A DNA stretch of 43,188 nt from positions 1 through 43,188 of the forward strand of contig CABUID010000017.1 of assembly GCA_902491575.1 (NCBI GenBank), read 5' to 3'. Position 1 is the first letter of the stretch; every line of letters begins with the position of its first letter. This DNA comes from an uncultured Bacillota bacterium (lineage in GTDB: Bacteria; Bacillota_I; Bacilli_A; RFN20; CAG-631). Below are positions 15,338 to 23,052 of this stretch, piece after piece. The position numbers were made by a program, and so were the translations under genes. The notes under the pieces were generated by a model. The model worked only from the letters and a program-made list of their open reading frames with translations. It made no database searches and had not been told where the DNA came from.

Positions 15338-17074
15338 ATGAAATATGAAAGAAATGAATATCCACGACCACAATTTCAAAGAGAAAATTGGCAAAATTTA
15401 AATGGTGAATGGGAATTTGAATGGAATGATTCTCAAAATAGTAATCATGATGATAAAAAACCAATTTTGTTTACAAAAAAAATCAATGTACCTTTTTCCT
15501 ATCAATGGGAAGCTAGCGGAATTAACGATAAAGATGTGCATGAAATTCTTTGGTATCGCCGTCGCTTTAAAATAAAAGAAGAAAACCAACATAAGAATGC
15601 TTTGCTTTGTTTTAATGCCGCTGATTATCAAACTGATGTATGGATAAATAATCACCATGTCCTTACTCATCAAGGTGGTTTTTCTCCTTTTCACATCGAT
15701 ATTACCCAATATTTAAATGAAGAAGTAAATGAAATTATCGTACGTTGTATTGATACATTAGAAACCACCGTACCACGCGGCAAACAAACTTGGACAGGAA
15801 AACCTTTTGGTTGCTTTTATTATCCAAATAGTGGCCTATGGGGAAGTGTATGGATAGACTTTTTCGAAGAAGATTGTATAGAGAATTATCATTTTCAACC
15901 TAACATAGATACACAAAGTATGGATGGAAAGATAAAAACTTATTACGGGTTTGCCAATGAATTAGAATTAATTTTAAAATTTAAAAATAAAGTGATTAAA
16001 ACTCAGTCATTTCCATTAAATGAAAAGTATAGCACATTTACTATCCAACTTTCAGATACTTCAGTTTTATTTTCTGAAATGCTTTGGGATGTAGAAAATC
16101 CTAACCTTATTGATATTGATTTAAAATTATTGAAAAATAAAAAAATCATGGATGAAGCACATACACGTATAGGTTTACGTAAAATTCACATTAATGAACA
16201 AGGAAAAATTTGTCTTAATTATCGTCCTTTATACCAAAAGTTAGTTTTAGATCAAGGCTATTGGAACGAAAGTGGACTAACTCCTTTAAGCGCGAACGCC
16301 ATCAAAAAAGATATTCTTCTTGCAAAAGAAATGGGCTTTAATGGTGCTAGAAAGCATCAAAAATTTGAAGATCCTTATTTTTACTATTATGCAGATGAAC
16401 TTGGTTTTTTGACTTGGTGTGAAATGCCTTCTGCCTTTACTTTCTGTGAAAAAGAAATGGCTGCGATAACCAAAGAATGGCAAGAAATAGTCAATGTGGC
16501 CAAAAATTTTACAAGTGTTATTTTTTACGTTCCTTTAAATGAAAGCTGGGGGACAAATGAAATCAAAACAAATAAAACTCAACAAAATTTTGCTAAGAGT
16601 TTATATTATCTTACTAAAAGTTTAGATAATAATCGATTAGTTTCTACAAATGATGGTTTTGAAAATATTGAAGAAAGTGATATATTATCTATCCATGATT
16701 ATGAAATCAAAAATGAAGAAGAATTTCCTACAAAATATAATGGAAATTATGATGGAATGAAACCACAAGGCTTTGCCTTATTTGCGGATGGACACAAATA
16801 TAAAGGTCAACCTATTTTATTTACAGAATTTGGCGGAATTGCCTTTGAAAACGACAAAAAAGGCGACGCTTGGGGATATGGCAATGCTGCTAAAGATGCT
16901 GACGATTTTTGTGCTCGTTTAGAAAGTTTAATAAATGGAATTGCAAAAACAGATTTTCAAGGTTATTGCTACACACAATTAACTGATGTACAGCAAGAAA
17001 TAAATGGACTTTTATATGCCAATCGTACACCGAAAGTTGAACTTGAAAGACTTAAAAAAATTTTTACGAAATAA
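15338..17074 (+). CDS. Glycoside hydrolase family 2 (beta-galactosidase/glucuronidase-like)
   Basis: A 578-residue retaining glycosidase with no signal peptide, so cytoplasmic. The N-terminal sugar-binding jelly-roll domain (about 5-185) opens with the family phrase QNLNGEWEFEWN and includes the NSGLWGSVWID motif. An immunoglobulin-like sandwich follows (about 186-285). The TIM barrel (about 290-578) has the acid/base Glu402 in PLNESWG and the nucleophile Glu497 in LFTEFGG. It lacks the C-terminal LacZ small-chain domain. The substrate is not readable: this short GH2 group includes beta-galactosidases, glucuronidases and others. It is monocistronic, with promoter, GAGGT ribosome site and no transporter or regulator nearby, which is unusual for a catabolic enzyme. 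Confidence 0.9.
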   Translation: MKYERNEYPRPQFQRENWQNLNGEWEFEWNDSQNSNHDDKKPILFTKKINVPFSYQWEASGINDKDVHEILWYRRRFKIKEENQHKNALLCFNAADYQTDVWINNHHVLTHQGGFSPFHIDITQYLNEEVNEIIVRCIDTLETTVPRGKQTWTGKPFGCFYYPNSGLWGSVWIDFFEEDCIENYHFQPNIDTQSMDGKIKTYYGFANELELILKFKNKVIKTQSFPLNEKYSTFTIQLSDTSVLFSEMLWDVENPNLIDIDLKLLKNKKIMDEAHTRIGLRKIHINEQGKICLNYRPLYQKLVLDQGYWNESGLTPLSANAIKKDILLAKEMGFNGARKHQKFEDPYFYYYADELGFLTWCEMPSAFTFCEKEMAAITKEWQEIVNVAKNFTSVIFYVPLNESWGTNEIKTNKTQQNFAKSLYYLTKSLDNNRLVSTNDGFENIEESDILSIHDYEIKNEEEFPTKYNGNYDGMKPQGFALFADGHKYKGQPILFTEFGGIAFENDKKGDAWGYGNAAKDADDFCARLESLINGIAKTDFQGYCYTQLTDVQQEINGLLYANRTPKVELERLKKIFTK

Positions 17075-17094
17075 TGATTAAATCTATCTCAATC

Positions 17095-17433
17095 CATTAT
17101 AACTAACCATTGAACGGGTAGTATGCTCTGCGCCTATAAGGCGTTTAACTTTCTTGTATCTCAAGGTACATGATTCTTTGACTAACCGCAAAACTTTTAT
17201 AGCTGCTGCTAAAGCAGCTTTTTAATTGCTTAGTTGATTTCGAATGTACTCTACTATTCTTTTTTGGTTTTAATCTACTGTGTCAACATAGTATCTTTCA
17301 CACCAAAATTTTATGTTCCATATTTATATTTCAAGTTTGCATATTTTTCAAAGATTATCAAACTGCTTTTCCTTTTCAAATATCCCATAAAACTTGCAAC
17401 ACTTATTTTAGATGGTATTTTATCAACATAAGT
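17095..17433 (-). mobile_element. Decayed IS200/IS605-like element
   Basis: Contains a minus-strand Y1 transposase remnant (17222-17433), then, downstream on that strand, a 125-bp non-coding end with three small hairpins: GCTGC/GCAGC 17205-17218, CTTG/CAAG 17153-17165, and CGCC/GGCG 17131-17143. Imperfect subterminal hairpins in place of terminal inverted repeats are characteristic of this family. The other end cannot be placed; the N-terminal half of the transposase is missing or too decayed to see. No intact tnpB is present. Confidence 0.7.
17222..17433 (-). pseudogene. tnpA: Remnant of IS200 TnpA (Y1/HUH transposase), C-terminal part
   Basis: On the minus strand the first frame reads KISVASFMGYLKRKSSLIIF and then ANLKYKYGT, a close match to the IS200 TnpA segment after the HUH motif. 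It stops at TAA 17311-17313. A neighbouring frame continues with FWCERYYVDTV, has a stop at 17270-17272, then NQKRIVEYIRNQLSN, the C-terminal helix carrying the catalytic Tyr region. At least one frameshift, one nonsense codon and loss of the HUH-containing N-terminus make it inactive. Confidence 0.8.
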
Positions 17434-17598
17434 ATTTTCAAATCCTTTGTTATAATTTTACGATTAACACCTTAAAAATTATATCACGAGGTCTTTTTAT
17501 TTATTACATCGGTTAACCTCTTTGGAGGGAGTTGTTAAGAAACTAAGAAATGATTACATAGGAATAAGTGGTATTGAAAGACAATAAAAAAATGGCAT

Positions 17599-17635
17599 AA
17601 AAAAACCTCTAGATACTTTATTGTATCAAAAAGGT
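17599..17635 (-). terminator. Second (distal) terminator of groESL
   Basis: Imperfect hairpin with inner stem GATAC/GTATC (17612-17616 with 17623-17627) and outer ACCT/AGGT pairs, followed on the minus strand by seven T residues (plus-strand A-tract 17599-17605). It lies behind the main groEL terminator. Confidence 0.6.
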
Positions 17636-17642
17636 GCAATTT

Positions 17643-17677
17643 TAAACAAAAATGATGTGAATTTCTATCACATCATT
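17643..17677 (-). terminator. Main terminator of groESL
   Basis: A 10-bp perfect stem (17651-17660 with 17668-17677), 7-nt loop, T-rich run downstream on the minus strand. It begins about 24 nt after the groEL stop codon. Confidence 0.85.
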
Positions 17678-17701
17678 TTCTTTATATGTTCATTCGATTT
17701 T

Positions 17702-19315
17702 TTAATACATTTCAGGTGCAGGTGTTTTATCTGTAGTATTTTCTTTTTCATTGACTACAGCTGCCTCTGTGGTAATAAACATGGAGGCAATACTACTAGC
17801 ATTTAGTAAAGCACTTCTTGTTACTTTTGTAGGATCAACAATGCCTTCATCAAACATATTTACCCATTTTCCACTTTTAGCATTAAAACCTGTATTTTCT
17901 TTCGATGTCAATTGTTTTTCTACAATTGCTTTCCCATCAAATCCAGCATTTTCAGCAATTTGGTATAATGGTTCACTTAATGAATCTAAAACAACACGAA
18001 TTCCTTTTTCTACATCAGGTATTTCCGAAGATAATTGATCTTTAACATCACGATAAACTTCAATTAAGGCAGCTCCTCCACCAACAACAATACCTTCTGC
18101 TAAAGCGGCTTTCGTAGCATTCAAAGCGTCTTCTAAACGAAGTTTTTTATCTTTTAATTCTGTTTCTGTCATAGCACCAACTTTAATCATAGCCACACCA
18201 TTCGTCAATCCTGCGACACGTTTTTGTAATGCTTTTAATTCGTAATCTGCTTTCGTTTCAGAAATCTTATTTTTAATTTCTTCAATTCTTGCTGCCAAAT
18301 TTTCTTTATCGCCTTGTCCTTCAATTATTGTAGTATCTTCTTTCTTAACAATAACTTTTTTAGCTGTTCCTAAGTCATCCAAAGTCACATCTTTTAAATT
18401 CATTGCTAAATCTTTTGAATAGAAATTTGCACCTACAAAAGCAGCAATGTCTTTTAATTCTTCTACACGACCATCACCAAATCCTGGTGCTTTTGTAGCA
18501 ACAACATTAAATGTGCCTCTCAATTTATTTAAAATAATAGCGGATACAGCTTCATTTTCTAAATCATCAGCAATAATTAACAAAGGTTTTCTAGATTGTA
18601 CAACTTGTTCTAAAACAGGTAAAATATCTTGCAAAGCACTTATTTTCATATCTGTTACTAAAATATATGGATTTTCAAGTTCAATGGAAGACTTCGATTC
18701 ACTTTCTAACATATAAGGAGATATATACCCCTTATCATAACGTAAACCATCTGTCATTTCCAAAATGGTTTCAAAACTCTTCGATTCATCTACATTAATA
18801 ATGCCATCTTTACCTACTTTTTCAATGGCATCTGCAATTAAATTACCCATTTCTGCTGAACTAGAGGAAATGGTAGCAACAGAAGCAATATCTTTTTTAG
18901 AATCAATTGTTTTCGTCTTTTTTAATAAAGCTTCCGAAATTTTTTGACTTGCAAGCACAATACCTTCACGCATTAAAACTGGATTAGCCCCTTTGTCTAC
19001 AGCTTTGATTCCATTATGAATCATTGATTGAGCTAAAAGTGTAGCTGTTGTAGTTCCATCTCCAGCTTCATCATTTGTATTATTAGCCACTTCATAAACC
19101 AATTTTGCTCCCATATTTTCATAAGAATCAGCAAATTCAATTTCCTTTGCAATGGAAACTCCGTCATTCGTAATTAATGGGGATCCATATCCTTTGTCTA
19201 AAACGACATTTCTTCCTTTAGGTCCTAAAGTTACTTTAACTGTATCAGCTAATTTATCTACTCCTCTTAACATGCTTTCGCGTGCATCTTTTCCATAACG
19301 AATTGTTTTTGACAT
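17702..19315 (-). CDS. groL: Chaperonin GroEL (Hsp60)
   Basis: A 537-residue group I chaperonin. With GroES it encloses unfolded proteins in a double-ring ATP-driven chamber in the cytoplasm. The sequence is canonical: RYGKDARESMLRGVDKLAD, VTLGPKGRNVVLDKGYGSP, DGVSIAKEIEF, AGDGTTTATLLAQS in the ATP site, APGFGDGR in the apical domain and VEKGIRVVLDSL near the end. The C-terminal tail is atypical: it ends TPAPEMY in place of the usual Gly-Gly-Met repeats. The gene is 13 nt behind groES and shares its CIRCE-controlled promoter. Confidence 0.98.
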   Translation of the reverse strand: MSKTIRYGKDARESMLRGVDKLADTVKVTLGPKGRNVVLDKGYGSPLITNDGVSIAKEIEFADSYENMGAKLVYEVANNTNDEAGDGTTTATLLAQSMIHNGIKAVDKGANPVLMREGIVLASQKISEALLKKTKTIDSKKDIASVATISSSSAEMGNLIADAIEKVGKDGIINVDESKSFETILEMTDGLRYDKGYISPYMLESESKSSIELENPYILVTDMKISALQDILPVLEQVVQSRKPLLIIADDLENEAVSAIILNKLRGTFNVVATKAPGFGDGRVEELKDIAAFVGANFYSKDLAMNLKDVTLDDLGTAKKVIVKKEDTTIIEGQGDKENLAARIEEIKNKISETKADYELKALQKRVAGLTNGVAMIKVGAMTETELKDKKLRLEDALNATKAALAEGIVVGGGAALIEVYRDVKDQLSSEIPDVEKGIRVVLDSLSEPLYQIAENAGFDGKAIVEKQLTSKENTGFNAKSGKWVNMFDEGIVDPTKVTRSALLNASSIASMFITTEAAVVNEKENTTDKTPAPEMY

Positions 19316-19328
19316 AATTTATATCCTC

Positions 19329-19607
19329 CTATTCAATGATTCCAATAATATTAGATAATGAAACAATTAAATATTCTTCATTATCTTCTTTAAATGTATC
19401 ACTACTATATGATTTGAAAAATACTTTATCACCAACTTTTAATGGCATATCTATTTTACTTCCATCGGGTTTAATACCATTTCCTACTGCAACAACAACT
19501 CCATATTTTGATTCTTCTTCTTTACTAGACAAAACAATACCACTTGTTGTTGTAGAAGATATTTTTTCTTTTTTTAATACAACATTATCAAATAAAGGCT
19601 TAATCAT
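19329..19607 (-). CDS. groS: Co-chaperonin GroES (Hsp10)
   Basis: A 92-residue co-chaperonin that caps the GroEL ring. The sequence has the normal start IKPLFDNVVLKKEK, the mobile loop SSTTTSGIVLSSKEEES with the GIVL-type anchor that binds GroEL, and VKVGDKVFFK-like (KVGDKVFFKSYSSD) strands. Length is normal. AGGAGG lies upstream of ATG 19607. It is first in the groES-groEL operon. Confidence 0.97.
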   Translation of the reverse strand: MIKPLFDNVVLKKEKISSTTTSGIVLSSKEEESKYGVVVAVGNGIKPDGSKIDMPLKVGDKVFFKSYSSDTFKEDNEEYLIVSLSNIIGIIE

Positions 19608-19626
19608 TTTTTTTATTCCTCCTGAA

Positions 19627-19653
19627 TTAGCATTTAAAGTTTATGAGTGCTAA
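19627..19653 (-). promoter_or_regulatory. CIRCE operator 1 of groESL
   Basis: Inverted repeat with the exact 9-bp CIRCE spacing: TTAGCATTT 19627-19635, spacer 19636-19644, GAGTGCTAA 19645-19653. One arm is the perfect consensus; the other has 7 of 9 matches. It lies in the transcribed leader just before the groES ribosome site. The known binder is HrcA, which represses chaperone genes until heat shock. Confidence 0.85.
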
Positions 19654-19663
19654 TCTCATTATT

Positions 19664-19691
19664 ATTCTAACACTTTTTAGCACTCTGTCAA
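19664..19691 (-). promoter_or_regulatory. SigA promoter of groESL
   Basis: On the minus strand a perfect TTGACA (plus 19686-19691) and TAGAAT (plus 19664-19669) with a 16-bp spacer. Its -35 region lies inside the second CIRCE-like repeat. Confidence 0.8.
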
Positions 19692-19703
19692 TACATCTGC
19701 TAA
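19677..19703 (-). promoter_or_regulatory. Degenerate CIRCE operator 2 of groESL
   Basis: TTAGCACTC 19677-19685 (perfect arm), 9-bp spacer, ATCTGCTAA 19695-19703 (6 of 9 matches). It covers the -35 box of the groESL promoter, so HrcA bound here would exclude RNA polymerase. Confidence 0.65.
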
Positions 19704-19771
19704 TTTTTTTTGAAATTTTTTTTCTTTTTAATCAATAAAACGTGTAATTAAAAAAATTTTAGTAAAAAATC

Positions 19772-19811
19772 TTTTGTGATAGTGAACATTTTGTGATAAT
19801 TTATATATTAT
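19772..19811 (+). promoter_or_regulatory. Probable glyA promoter with 10-bp direct repeats
   Basis: TGAACA 19783-19788 and TATTAT 19806-19811 (spacer 17) form a plausible promoter 18 nt before the ATG. Two perfect copies of TTTTGTGATA (19772-19781 and 19789-19798, 17-bp period) flank the -35 box and could be a regulator site. Confidence 0.45.
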
Positions 19812-19828
19812 AAGTAGAAGGTGGATAT

Positions 19829-21040
19829 ATGGATAAAAAAATATTAGATTTAATTGCTTTAGAAACCAAAAGACAAAATGAAGGTATTGAATTGATTGCG
19901 TCTGAAAATTATACGAGTAAAGATATAAGAAATGCCTGTGGTTCTATTTTAACAAATAAATATGCTGAAGGTTATCCTAATAAAAGATATTATGGTGGCT
20001 GTGAGTTTATAGATGAAATTGAACAAATAGCTATCGATAGAGCCTGCCAATTATTTGAATGTCGATATGCTAATGTACAGCCCCATAGTGGTTCTCAAGC
20101 CAATGCGGCTGCTTATAAAGCTTTGTTACCAAATGGTGGTAAAATTTTAAGTTTAGTTTTAAATGATGGCGGACATTTAACACATGGCAGTCCTGTCAGT
20201 TTTTCTAGTCATTTGTATCAATTTGTTCATTATCCTTTAGACGCCACTGGTCATTTAGATTATGATCGTATACTTAAAATTGCTCAAAAGGAAAAACCAG
20301 ATTTAATATTAGCAGGATATAGTGCTTATCCTTATGCTATCGATTTTAAAAAATTCAAAGAGATTTGTGATAGTGTTCATTGCTTCTTTATGGTAGATAT
20401 GGCACATATAGCTGGTTTAATTGCTGCAAAAGTTCATCAAAATCCTTTATTATATGCAGATGTAGTCACTAGTACAACACATAAAACATTAAGAGGTCCA
20501 AGAGGTGGTTTGATTTTGACCAACAAAGAAGACCTCATCAAAAAAATCAATAGTGCAATATTTCCATATTATCAAGGTGGTCCATTAGAACATATCATTG
20601 CTGCAAAAGCCATTTGCTTTCAAGAAGCACTTGATGAATCCTTCCATCATTATGCCCAAAATATTATTGAAAATACCAAAGCATGTCGAAATATTTTTCA
20701 TCAAAAAGGTGCATTTGTAAGTGATACAGATAATCATTTATTCTTACTCGATACTTTACAATCTTATCATTTAACAGGAAAACAGGCTCAAAACTTATTA
20801 GAAGAAATTCATATTACAACTAATAAAAATATGTTACCCAACGATACACTTTCTCCAAAAGAAACAAGTGGACTTCGCATCGGTTTAGCAGCCATTACAA
20901 CGAGAGGATGCTTAAAAAGCGAAGCAGAAAAAATAGCGAATTTAATTCATTTATATTTAAGTCAAAGCATCAGTAAAGAAAATGCACTTCAAGAAGTTTC
21001 TGTAATTATTAAAAATTGGAAAAAGATTGAAGAAATTTAA
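19829..21040 (+). CDS. glyA: Serine hydroxymethyltransferase
   Basis: A 403-residue PLP enzyme that interconverts serine + tetrahydrofolate and glycine + 5,10-methylene-THF, the main source of one-carbon units. Motifs: NKYAEGYPNKRYYGGCEF, the HSGSQAN substrate site, VDMAHIAGL and the PLP-lysine segment TSTTHKTLRGPRGG (Lys219). The C-terminal domain is slightly short: the protein is at the low end of the 405-420 residues usual for bacterial GlyA. AAGGTGG precedes the ATG. It is divergent from groESL and followed by a strong terminator. Confidence 0.97.
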   Translation: MDKKILDLIALETKRQNEGIELIASENYTSKDIRNACGSILTNKYAEGYPNKRYYGGCEFIDEIEQIAIDRACQLFECRYANVQPHSGSQANAAAYKALLPNGGKILSLVLNDGGHLTHGSPVSFSSHLYQFVHYPLDATGHLDYDRILKIAQKEKPDLILAGYSAYPYAIDFKKFKEICDSVHCFFMVDMAHIAGLIAAKVHQNPLLYADVVTSTTHKTLRGPRGGLILTNKEDLIKKINSAIFPYYQGGPLEHIIAAKAICFQEALDESFHHYAQNIIENTKACRNIFHQKGAFVSDTDNHLFLLDTLQSYHLTGKQAQNLLEEIHITTNKNMLPNDTLSPKETSGLRIGLAAITTRGCLKSEAEKIANLIHLYLSQSISKENALQEVSVIIKNWKKIEEI

Positions 21041-21112
21041 AAAGATGGGACTATAATGAACCCTAAAAATCGAACAAAGATTTGAAAGGTTAACGATAGT
21101 TCCATCTTTTTT
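21041..21112. terminator. Bidirectional branched terminator between glyA and the DUF3021 gene
   Basis: A 14-bp stem (21041-21054 with 21096-21109, one G-U) encloses further pairings (AACC 21059-21062 with GGTT 21088-21091, and an inner AATC/GATT pair). It has T-rich runs on both strands, so it can end glyA rightwards and the convergent LytTR operon leftwards. Confidence 0.8.
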
Positions 21113-21527
21113 ATTTAATTTTTTCATTTAACTTCTTAACTGTTATTTTAATCGATGTATAAATACTGATCCATATAATAAAATAACCCACAACAAATAT
21201 ACTAGTAAAAATGAAAACATCCAACCAATTCGCTTGTATCCATGAATTAATTAGATAACAAGACAAATAAGTAATATATAATGCAATAGAGTGAATTAAA
21301 CTTGATTTTAGTAAACTTAATTTTTCAATTTGGTACAAAATAGAACAACCCGCCACAATAAAAGCTAATAGATAAGATGAAAGAGTAGATAAAAGAAATT
21401 GATTCGTTGTAATTAAGTTTTCTTTTGTGCTTACGCCAATAATAGCATATACAATCGACACAATTAAAGGACCAAATCCAGAAAATATCAAACCTCTCAA
21501 TACAAAACTTTTTATAATTTTTTTCAT
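21111..21527 (-). CDS. DUF3021 membrane protein, partner of LytTR regulator
   Basis: A 138-residue protein with four membrane helices (about 10-30, 44-64, 72-93, 103-127) and short loops, the layout of DUF3021 proteins. It overlaps the LytTR gene by 4 bp. Known: in Firmicutes a LytTR-type DNA-binding protein encoded with a small multi-pass membrane protein forms a LytTR regulatory system in which the membrane protein usually holds the regulator inactive. The role here follows from that pairing; the signal is unknown. Confidence 0.8.
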   Translation of the reverse strand: MKKIIKSFVLRGLIFSGFGPLIVSIVYAIIGVSTKENLITTNQFLLSTLSSYLLAFIVAGCSILYQIEKLSLLKSSLIHSIALYITYLSCYLINSWIQANWLDVFIFTSIFVVGYFIIWISIYTSIKITVKKLNEKIK

Positions 21528-21967
21528 TTATGAATCCCTAACCTTTCTTTTACGTTTTTTAATTCACGTCGGCTTACATAATCCTTATAATCATTTTTAA
21601 AAATAACTTCTAAAAAACCATTAAAAGAAGCAGAAAATTTTTTAATTTGTTTAATATTAGCTATACAACTTTGATTAATTCTAATAAAATCTTCTGTAAT
21701 CATTTCTTCGATTTGATAAAGTCTCTTTTTGATGAGATAGGAATGATGGCTAACCATTGCATAAACTTTATTTCCTTGTGAAAAAAAGCAAATAACATCC
21801 TCCATGGGAATCAAAATGATATCATTATTCTCATAGCCTGTTATCGATAAAGAAATTTCATTTCCATTTGCTAATTGTTCAATTTTATCAAACCAATCTC
21901 TTTTATAATGACAAATAATTTTTATTTCTTCCTCTTTTTGTTTATCTATTATCAATTGGTATTTCAT
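21524..21967 (-). CDS. LytTR-family DNA-binding transcription regulator
   Basis: A 147-residue protein with no receiver domain. The N-terminal 40 residues resemble the lead-in of small LytTR regulators and the LytTR domain spans about 45-145: IPMEDVICFFSQGNKVYAMV, the stretch FIRINQSCIANIKQIKKF, and the final YVSRRELKNVKERLG helix. LytTR domains bind two direct repeats on one DNA face. The frame opens further upstream, but ATG 21967 has AAGGAG 9-10 nt upstream and starts at the usual MKYQL position. Confidence 0.9.
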   Translation of the reverse strand: MKYQLIIDKQKEEEIKIICHYKRDWFDKIEQLANGNEISLSITGYENNDIILIPMEDVICFFSQGNKVYAMVSHHSYLIKKRLYQIEEMITEDFIRINQSCIANIKQIKKFSASFNGFLEVIFKNDYKDYVSRRELKNVKERLGIHK

Positions 21968-21989
21968 ATCTTTTACTCCTTCTTTATTT

Positions 21990-22058
21990 ATTATAATCAT
22001 TTGTCTTCTTTGTAAAAATAGGGAATGGATATTTGGTCAAAATAAAAACGTAAATGGT
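21990..22058 (-). promoter_or_regulatory. Promoter of the LytTR operon and candidate LytTR direct repeats
   Basis: A TATAAT -10 on the minus strand (plus 21990-21995) with TTTACA or TTTTAC 15-16 bp upstream. Just upstream lie two imperfect 9-bp direct repeats, ACCATTTAC (plus 22050-22058) and ACCAAATAT (plus 22029-22037), 21 bp apart start to start, which is the spacing of two LytTR/AgrA-type half-sites. The sequence match to published consensus sites is only partial. Confidence 0.4.
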
Positions 22059-22075
22059 TAAATTGGGATGTATGC

Positions 22076-22104
22076 TTGAAATCATTTTCATCTTATGGTA
22101 TAAC
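22076..22104 (+). promoter_or_regulatory. SigA-type promoter of the EamA exporter gene
   Basis: TTGAAA 22076-22081 and TATAAC 22099-22104, spacer 17, 27 nt before the ATG. Confidence 0.65.
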
Positions 22105-22131
22105 ATTTTTGTTTAAAAAGGAAAGAAGAAA

Positions 22132-23052
22132 ATGAAAAAAGAAAGCATTAAAGGAAAAATAATATTATTGATAGCTTCCATTTTATGGGGATTTGCTTTT
22201 GTCGCTCAAAATAAGGTTGCTAATCTCGTGGATACTTTTACTTTAAATGGTATTAGATGCTTATTAAGCGCTTTATTTTTATTTCCTTTTGTTTTAATAA
22301 GAAAGAAAAAAAAGACTTCAGAATTAAAACCCAAAAAGAATTTATGGATTTCTGGAATTATTTGTGGAATCTTTTTATGCATTGCCATGAATTTACAACA
22401 ATTTGGAATTTCCACTTATCCAGACGGTATTGCTAGTTCTGGAAGAAGTGGTTTCATTACAGCCTTATATGTTGTATTTGTCCCCTTAATGAGTTTGTTT
22501 TTCAAAAAAAGGCTTCATATCAATAACCTAATTAGTTCTATTTTGGCTACATTGGGTATGTATTTATTATGTTTTAATAGTAAAATAGATAGTATATATA
22601 TAGGCGATTTGATTGTCTTGGGTTGTGCGCTTGCCTTTTCTTTTCAAATTTTATTCGTGGATAAATATTCTAACGTAGTAGACGGTTTTCAATTATCCTT
22701 TTTGCAATTTTTAACTTGTGGAATTTTATCCTCCATTTTAATGTTTATTTTTGAAAAACCTAATCTAAAAAATATTTTATCAGCCTCACTTCCTATTTTA
22801 TATCTAGCAATTGTTTCGAATGGTATAGGCTATACTTTACAGATCATTGGTCAAAAATATTCGAAAAGCCCAACGATTGATTCAATTATTATGAGTTTAG
22901 AATCCGTATTTGCAGCAATAGGTGGGGCCATTTTTTTAAAAGAACAATTGACCAATCGTGAACTTATTGGCTGTTTCATTCTATTTTTAGCTGTCATTAT
23001 CGCTCAAATTCCGTTTCATCGTCTTTCAAAAAAAGCCAAAACAAAGGTTTAA
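22132..23052 (+). CDS. EamA/DMT-superfamily exporter
   Basis: A 306-residue membrane protein with ten hydrophobic helices in two halves of five, the EamA (DUF6, RhaT/YdcZ-like) repeat. Family phrases include ASILWGFAFVAQNKV near the N-terminus, ASSGRSGFITALYVVFVPL and SIIMSLESVFAAIGGAIFLKE in the second half. Such proteins export metabolites or amino acids; the substrate is unknown. It ends 4 bp into the convergent ABC permease gene. Confidence 0.9.
   Translation: MKKESIKGKIILLIASILWGFAFVAQNKVANLVDTFTLNGIRCLLSALFLFPFVLIRKKKKTSELKPKKNLWISGIICGIFLCIAMNLQQFGISTYPDGIASSGRSGFITALYVVFVPLMSLFFKKRLHINNLISSILATLGMYLLCFNSKIDSIYIGDLIVLGCALAFSFQILFVDKYSNVVDGFQLSFLQFLTCGILSSILMFIFEKPNLKNILSASLPILYLAIVSNGIGYTLQIIGQKYSKSPTIDSIIMSLESVFAAIGGAIFLKEQLTNRELIGCFILFLAVIIAQIPFHRLSKKAKTKV

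Noticed and set aside
19336..19653. Plus-strand gene antisense to groES
   Set aside because: It is the mirror of a highly conserved gene and has no ribosome site.
19645..19685. Single CIRCE with a 23-bp spacer and perfect arms facing outward
   Set aside because: The arms GAGTGCTAA and TTAGCACTC are in the reverse order of CIRCE. Each pairs better with its own degenerate partner at the canonical 9-bp spacing.
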